64,000 bases of DNA from Gallaecimonas kandeliae (GTDB taxonomy: Bacteria > Pseudomonadota > Gammaproteobacteria > Enterobacterales > Gallaecimonadaceae). The stretch covers positions 2,755,415-2,819,414 of the forward strand of contig NZ_CP118480.1 of the NCBI RefSeq assembly GCF_030450055.1, read 5' to 3'. The notes under the pieces were generated by a model that worked only from the letters and a program-made list of their open reading frames with translations, did no database searches and was not told the origin of the DNA. The translations under genes were made by a program, and so were the position numbers. This document shows positions 61,333 to 64,000 of this stretch, piece after piece (the stretch's first letter is position 1; every line of letters begins with the position of its first letter).

Positions 61333-64000
61333 ATGTTCAATGCAAGCCAAGTGGTTGCACCCGACTTCCAGGTGCCCAGCCTCGATGATCTTCGCCAGGT
61401 CATCACCGACAACTACGCCGTCGACGAGGAAAGCTACCTGACGGAGCTTTTGAAACTGGTGCCCAAGGATGAAGAGCAGACCGCCGCCATCACGGCCGAG
61501 ACCGAGCGCCTGGTCACCAAGATCCGCAGCCGCCACGACGCCGGCGAAGGCATCCAGGCCTTCTTGCAGCAGTACAGCCTGGACACCCAGGAAGGCATCA
61601 TACTGATGTGCCTGGCCGAGGCCCTGCTCCGTATTCCCGATCCCGACACCGCCGACGCCCTGATCAAGGACAAGCTGTCCGGCGCCGACTGGGCGCGCCA
61701 CTTCAACCAGTCCGAGTCCCTGCTGGTCAACGCCTCCACCTGGGGCCTGATGCTGACCGGCAAGGTCATCACCATGGACAAGCGCCTCGACGGCAGCCCG
61801 GCGAACCTGCTGAACCGCATGATCACCCGCCTGGGCGAGCCCGTGGTGCGCAAGGCCATGTACGCGGCCATGAAGATCATGGGCAAACAGTTCGTACTGG
61901 GCCGCACCATTGGCGAAGCCCTCAAGAACAGCCGCAAGTCACGCAAGATGGGTTACACCCACTCTTATGACATGTTGGGCGAAGCGGCCCTGACCGGCGC
62001 CGACGCCAAGAAGTATTTCGACGACTACAGCAACGCCATCGCTGCCCTGGGTGCCGCCCAGTACGACGAGTCAGAGGCGCCGCGCCCCACCATCTCCATC
62101 AAGCTCTCGGCCCTGCATCCCCGCTACGACGTGCAGAACCTCGACCGGGTCCGCACCGAGATGGTGGACATAGTCCGCAAGCTGGTGGAAAAGGCCCGCG
62201 CCGCCAACGTCGGCCTGCAGATCGACGCCGAGGAAGCGGACCGCCTGGAGATCTCCCTGGACATCTTCGAGGCCGTCTACCGCTCAGAGGCCGCCAAGGG
62301 CTGGGGCAACTTCGGCCTGGTGGTACAGGCGTTCTCCAAGCGCGCCCTGCCGGTGCTGCTGTGGCTGACCCGCCTGGGCCGCGAACAGGGGGACCTCATT
62401 CCGGTTCGCCTGGTCAAAGGCGCCTACTGGGACACCGAGATCAAGCTGTGCCAGGCCGCCGGCCTGGAAGGCTACCCCGTCTACACCCGTAAGGCCTCCA
62501 CCGACGCCTCTTACCTGGCCTGCGCCCGTTTTCTGCTGAGCGAGCACACCCAGGGCGTCATCTATCCCCAGTTCGCCTCCCACAACGCCCAGACCGTCAT
62601 CGCCATCAAGACCATGGCCGCCGGCCGGCCCTTCGAGTACCAGCGCCTCTGGGGCATGGGCGACGAGCTCTATGACACAGTGCTGGAAGAGAACAAGGGC
62701 CAGAACGTGCGCATCTACGCGCCCGTCGGCAGCCACAAGGATCTGCTGCCCTACCTGGTGCGCCGCCTCCTCGAGAACGGCGCCAACAGCTCTTTCGTAC
62801 ACAAGCTGGTGGACCCCAAGACCCCGGTATCAAGCCTGGCCACCCACCCGCTGAAGACCCTGGCCGCGGCCCCGAGCCTCGCCAACCACAAGATCCCGAT
62901 GCCTGCCGCCATCTACGGCACCCGCAAGAACTCCGGAGGAATCAACTTGCACATCCAGTCTGAAGCCAAGCCTTTCTTCGACGCCCTGGAGCCCTTCAAG
63001 GCCAAGCAGTGGCAGGCAGCCGCCATCGTGGGCGGCAAAGATGTAGCCGGCGAAGCCCAACAGGTCCTCAGCCCCCAGAACCATGAAGACACAGTGGGTA
63101 CCGTCGCCTTCGCAAGCGAAGCCACCGTCAAGGCCGCCCTCGACAGCGCCCACGCCGCCTTCCCGGCCTGGTGCCGCACCAACGTCGAAGACCGCGCCAA
63201 GGCCCTGGAGAAGTTCGCCGACCTGATGGAAGAACATCGCGCCGAACTCATCGCCCTGGTCACCCGCGAAGCGGGCCGTATCCTCCAGGACGGCATCGAC
63301 GAAGTCCGTGAAGCCGTGGATTTCTGCCGCTACTACGCCCAGCAGGCCCGCAAGATGTTCAACGGCGCCGAAGTACTGCCCGGCCCCACCGGCGAGCTGA
63401 ACGAGCTCTACTCCCAGGGCAAGGGCGTCTTCGTCTGTATCAGCCCCTGGAACTTCCCCCTGGCCATCTTCGTCGGCCAGGTGGCCGCGGCCCTGGCCAC
63501 CGGCAACACTGTGCTGGCCAAGCCCGCCGAACAGACCTGCCTGGTGGCCTACCGCGCCATCCAGTTGGCCCTGGAAGCCGGCATTCCCGCCAATGTGCTG
63601 CACTTCCTGCCCGGCACCGGCGCCACCGTCGGCGCGGCCCTGACCAGTGATGACCGCATCGCCGGCGTCGTCTTCACCGGCTCCACCGCCACCGCCAAGG
63701 CCATCAACAAGTCCCTGGCCGACCACGACGGCGCCATCAAGACCCTGATCGCCGAGACCGGCGGCCAGAACGCCATGATCGTCGACTCCACCGCCCTGCC
63801 CGAGCAGGTGGTCAAGGACGTCATCGGTTCCGCCTTCACCTCCGCCGGCCAGCGCTGCTCCGCCCTGCGCGTGCTCTACGTCCAGGCCGACGTCGCCGAC
63901 CGCATCCTGGAGCTGCTCAAAGGCGCCATGCAGGAACTGGTAGTGGCCGATCCCTGGCACTACAAGACCGACATAGGCCCCGTCATAGACCACAAGGCCA
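61333..64000 (+). CDS. putA: PutA bifunctional proline dehydrogenase / P5C dehydrogenase (C-terminus beyond window)
   Basis: Oxidises proline to glutamate in two steps: FAD-dependent proline dehydrogenase, then NAD-dependent pyrroline-5-carboxylate dehydrogenase. 889 codons are present and the frame is open at the window end. It begins MFNASQVVAPDFQVPSLDDL, and so lacks the N-terminal ribbon-helix-helix DNA-binding domain of E. coli PutA. The PRODH barrel (about 180-560) has SIKLSALHPRYD, QIDAEEADRLEISL and VRLVKGAYWD. The aldehyde dehydrogenase part (from about 580) has CISPWNFPLAIF, FTGSTATAK, AETGGQNAMI and catalytic Cys in SAGQRCSALRVL. ATG 61333; a GTG at 61321 is possible. Confidence 0.96.
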   Translation, partial: MFNASQVVAPDFQVPSLDDLRQVITDNYAVDEESYLTELLKLVPKDEEQTAAITAETERLVTKIRSRHDAGEGIQAFLQQYSLDTQEGIILMCLAEALLRIPDPDTADALIKDKLSGADWARHFNQSESLLVNASTWGLMLTGKVITMDKRLDGSPANLLNRMITRLGEPVVRKAMYAAMKIMGKQFVLGRTIGEALKNSRKSRKMGYTHSYDMLGEAALTGADAKKYFDDYSNAIAALGAAQYDESEAPRPTISIKLSALHPRYDVQNLDRVRTEMVDIVRKLVEKARAANVGLQIDAEEADRLEISLDIFEAVYRSEAAKGWGNFGLVVQAFSKRALPVLLWLTRLGREQGDLIPVRLVKGAYWDTEIKLCQAAGLEGYPVYTRKASTDASYLACARFLLSEHTQGVIYPQFASHNAQTVIAIKTMAAGRPFEYQRLWGMGDELYDTVLEENKGQNVRIYAPVGSHKDLLPYLVRRLLENGANSSFVHKLVDPKTPVSSLATHPLKTLAAAPSLANHKIPMPAAIYGTRKNSGGINLHIQSEAKPFFDALEPFKAKQWQAAAIVGGKDVAGEAQQVLSPQNHEDTVGTVAFASEATVKAALDSAHAAFPAWCRTNVEDRAKALEKFADLMEEHRAELIALVTREAGRILQDGIDEVREAVDFCRYYAQQARKMFNGAEVLPGPTGELNELYSQGKGVFVCISPWNFPLAIFVGQVAAALATGNTVLAKPAEQTCLVAYRAIQLALEAGIPANVLHFLPGTGATVGAALTSDDRIAGVVFTGSTATAKAINKSLADHDGAIKTLIAETGGQNAMIVDSTALPEQVVKDVIGSAFTSAGQRCSALRVLYVQADVADRILELLKGAMQELVVADPWHYKTDIGPVIDHKA

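Overview
The window is a gene-dense, GC-rich stretch of a gammaproteobacterial chromosome. Several gene orders match the E. coli/Shewanella/Vibrio backbone: nudF-yqiB-cpdA-yqiA-parE, divergent tolC, waaA-hldE, glnE/ygiF, lptF-lptG with divergent pepA-holC-valS. PhoB, LptF/G, ParC/E, RraB and LpxL all read as orthologues of the E. coli proteins. The overall style (high GC, many c-di-GMP proteins, a kdkA/heptosyltransferase pair, LasT, DUF3545) suggests an Alteromonadales-like marine or soil lineage. Gallaecimonas or a relative is my guess, with low certainty. There are no insertion sequences, prophage, CRISPR arrays or rRNA genes. One tRNA (Leu, CAA) is present.

Layout. 1-3.8 kb is a phosphate block on the minus strand: pstS (cut by the window start), phoR, phoB and a porin, with tandem Pho boxes before pstS and phoB and a weaker one before the porin. 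3.9-13.6 kb holds mixed housekeeping genes: macro-domain hydrolase, transaldolase and phosphoglucose isomerase, hemerythrin, uracil-DNA glycosylase, isocitrate dehydrogenase kinase/phosphatase, alkaline phosphatase, LasT methyltransferase, ComFB and a periplasmic solute-binding protein. 13.6-21.6 kb has tRNA-Leu, an RDD protein, the LPS exporter subunits LptG/LptF and divergent pepA, holC and valS. 21.7-33 kb is a signalling and envelope stretch: a degenerate GGDEF/EAL protein, a chemoreceptor, a lipoprotein lipase, a soluble multi-PAS histidine kinase with its receiver partner, and a large DUF2339 membrane protein. 33-36 kb carries rraB (with a duplicated 3' end), plsC, an OpsX-like heptosyltransferase and divergent kdkA. 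36.3-45 kb is a long minus-strand run nudF-yqiB-cpdA-yqiA-parE-(GGDEF/EAL)-parC. 45-50.4 kb holds tolC, waaA, hldE and lpxL. 50.4-51.7 kb is a small divergent cupin/TetR pair of more AT-rich, foreign-looking composition. 51.7-58.1 kb has glnE and ygiF separated by a plus-strand four-gene cassette (YjfI/DUF2170, coiled-coil protein, small unknown, voltage-gated-type K+ channel). 58.2-64 kb has a PhoU-like protein and PiT phosphate transporter, YgiM, then putA, which runs off the window end.

Themes. Phosphate handling recurs: PstS/PhoBR, a Pho-box porin, alkaline phosphatase, PiT with its DUF47 partner, and a Pho-box-like site before a chemoreceptor. LPS and envelope synthesis recurs too: LptFG, WaaA, HldE, LpxL, heptosyltransferase, Kdo kinase, PlsC and TolC. 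At least three proteins could be tied to c-di-GMP. The best candidates for something little described are the YjfI/channel cassette between glnE and ygiF, the c-di-GMP gene embedded between parE and parC, the duplicated rraB tail plus terminator, and the palindrome-rich leader of putA. Functional names rest on recognised sequence motifs and gene order only; no database search was run.
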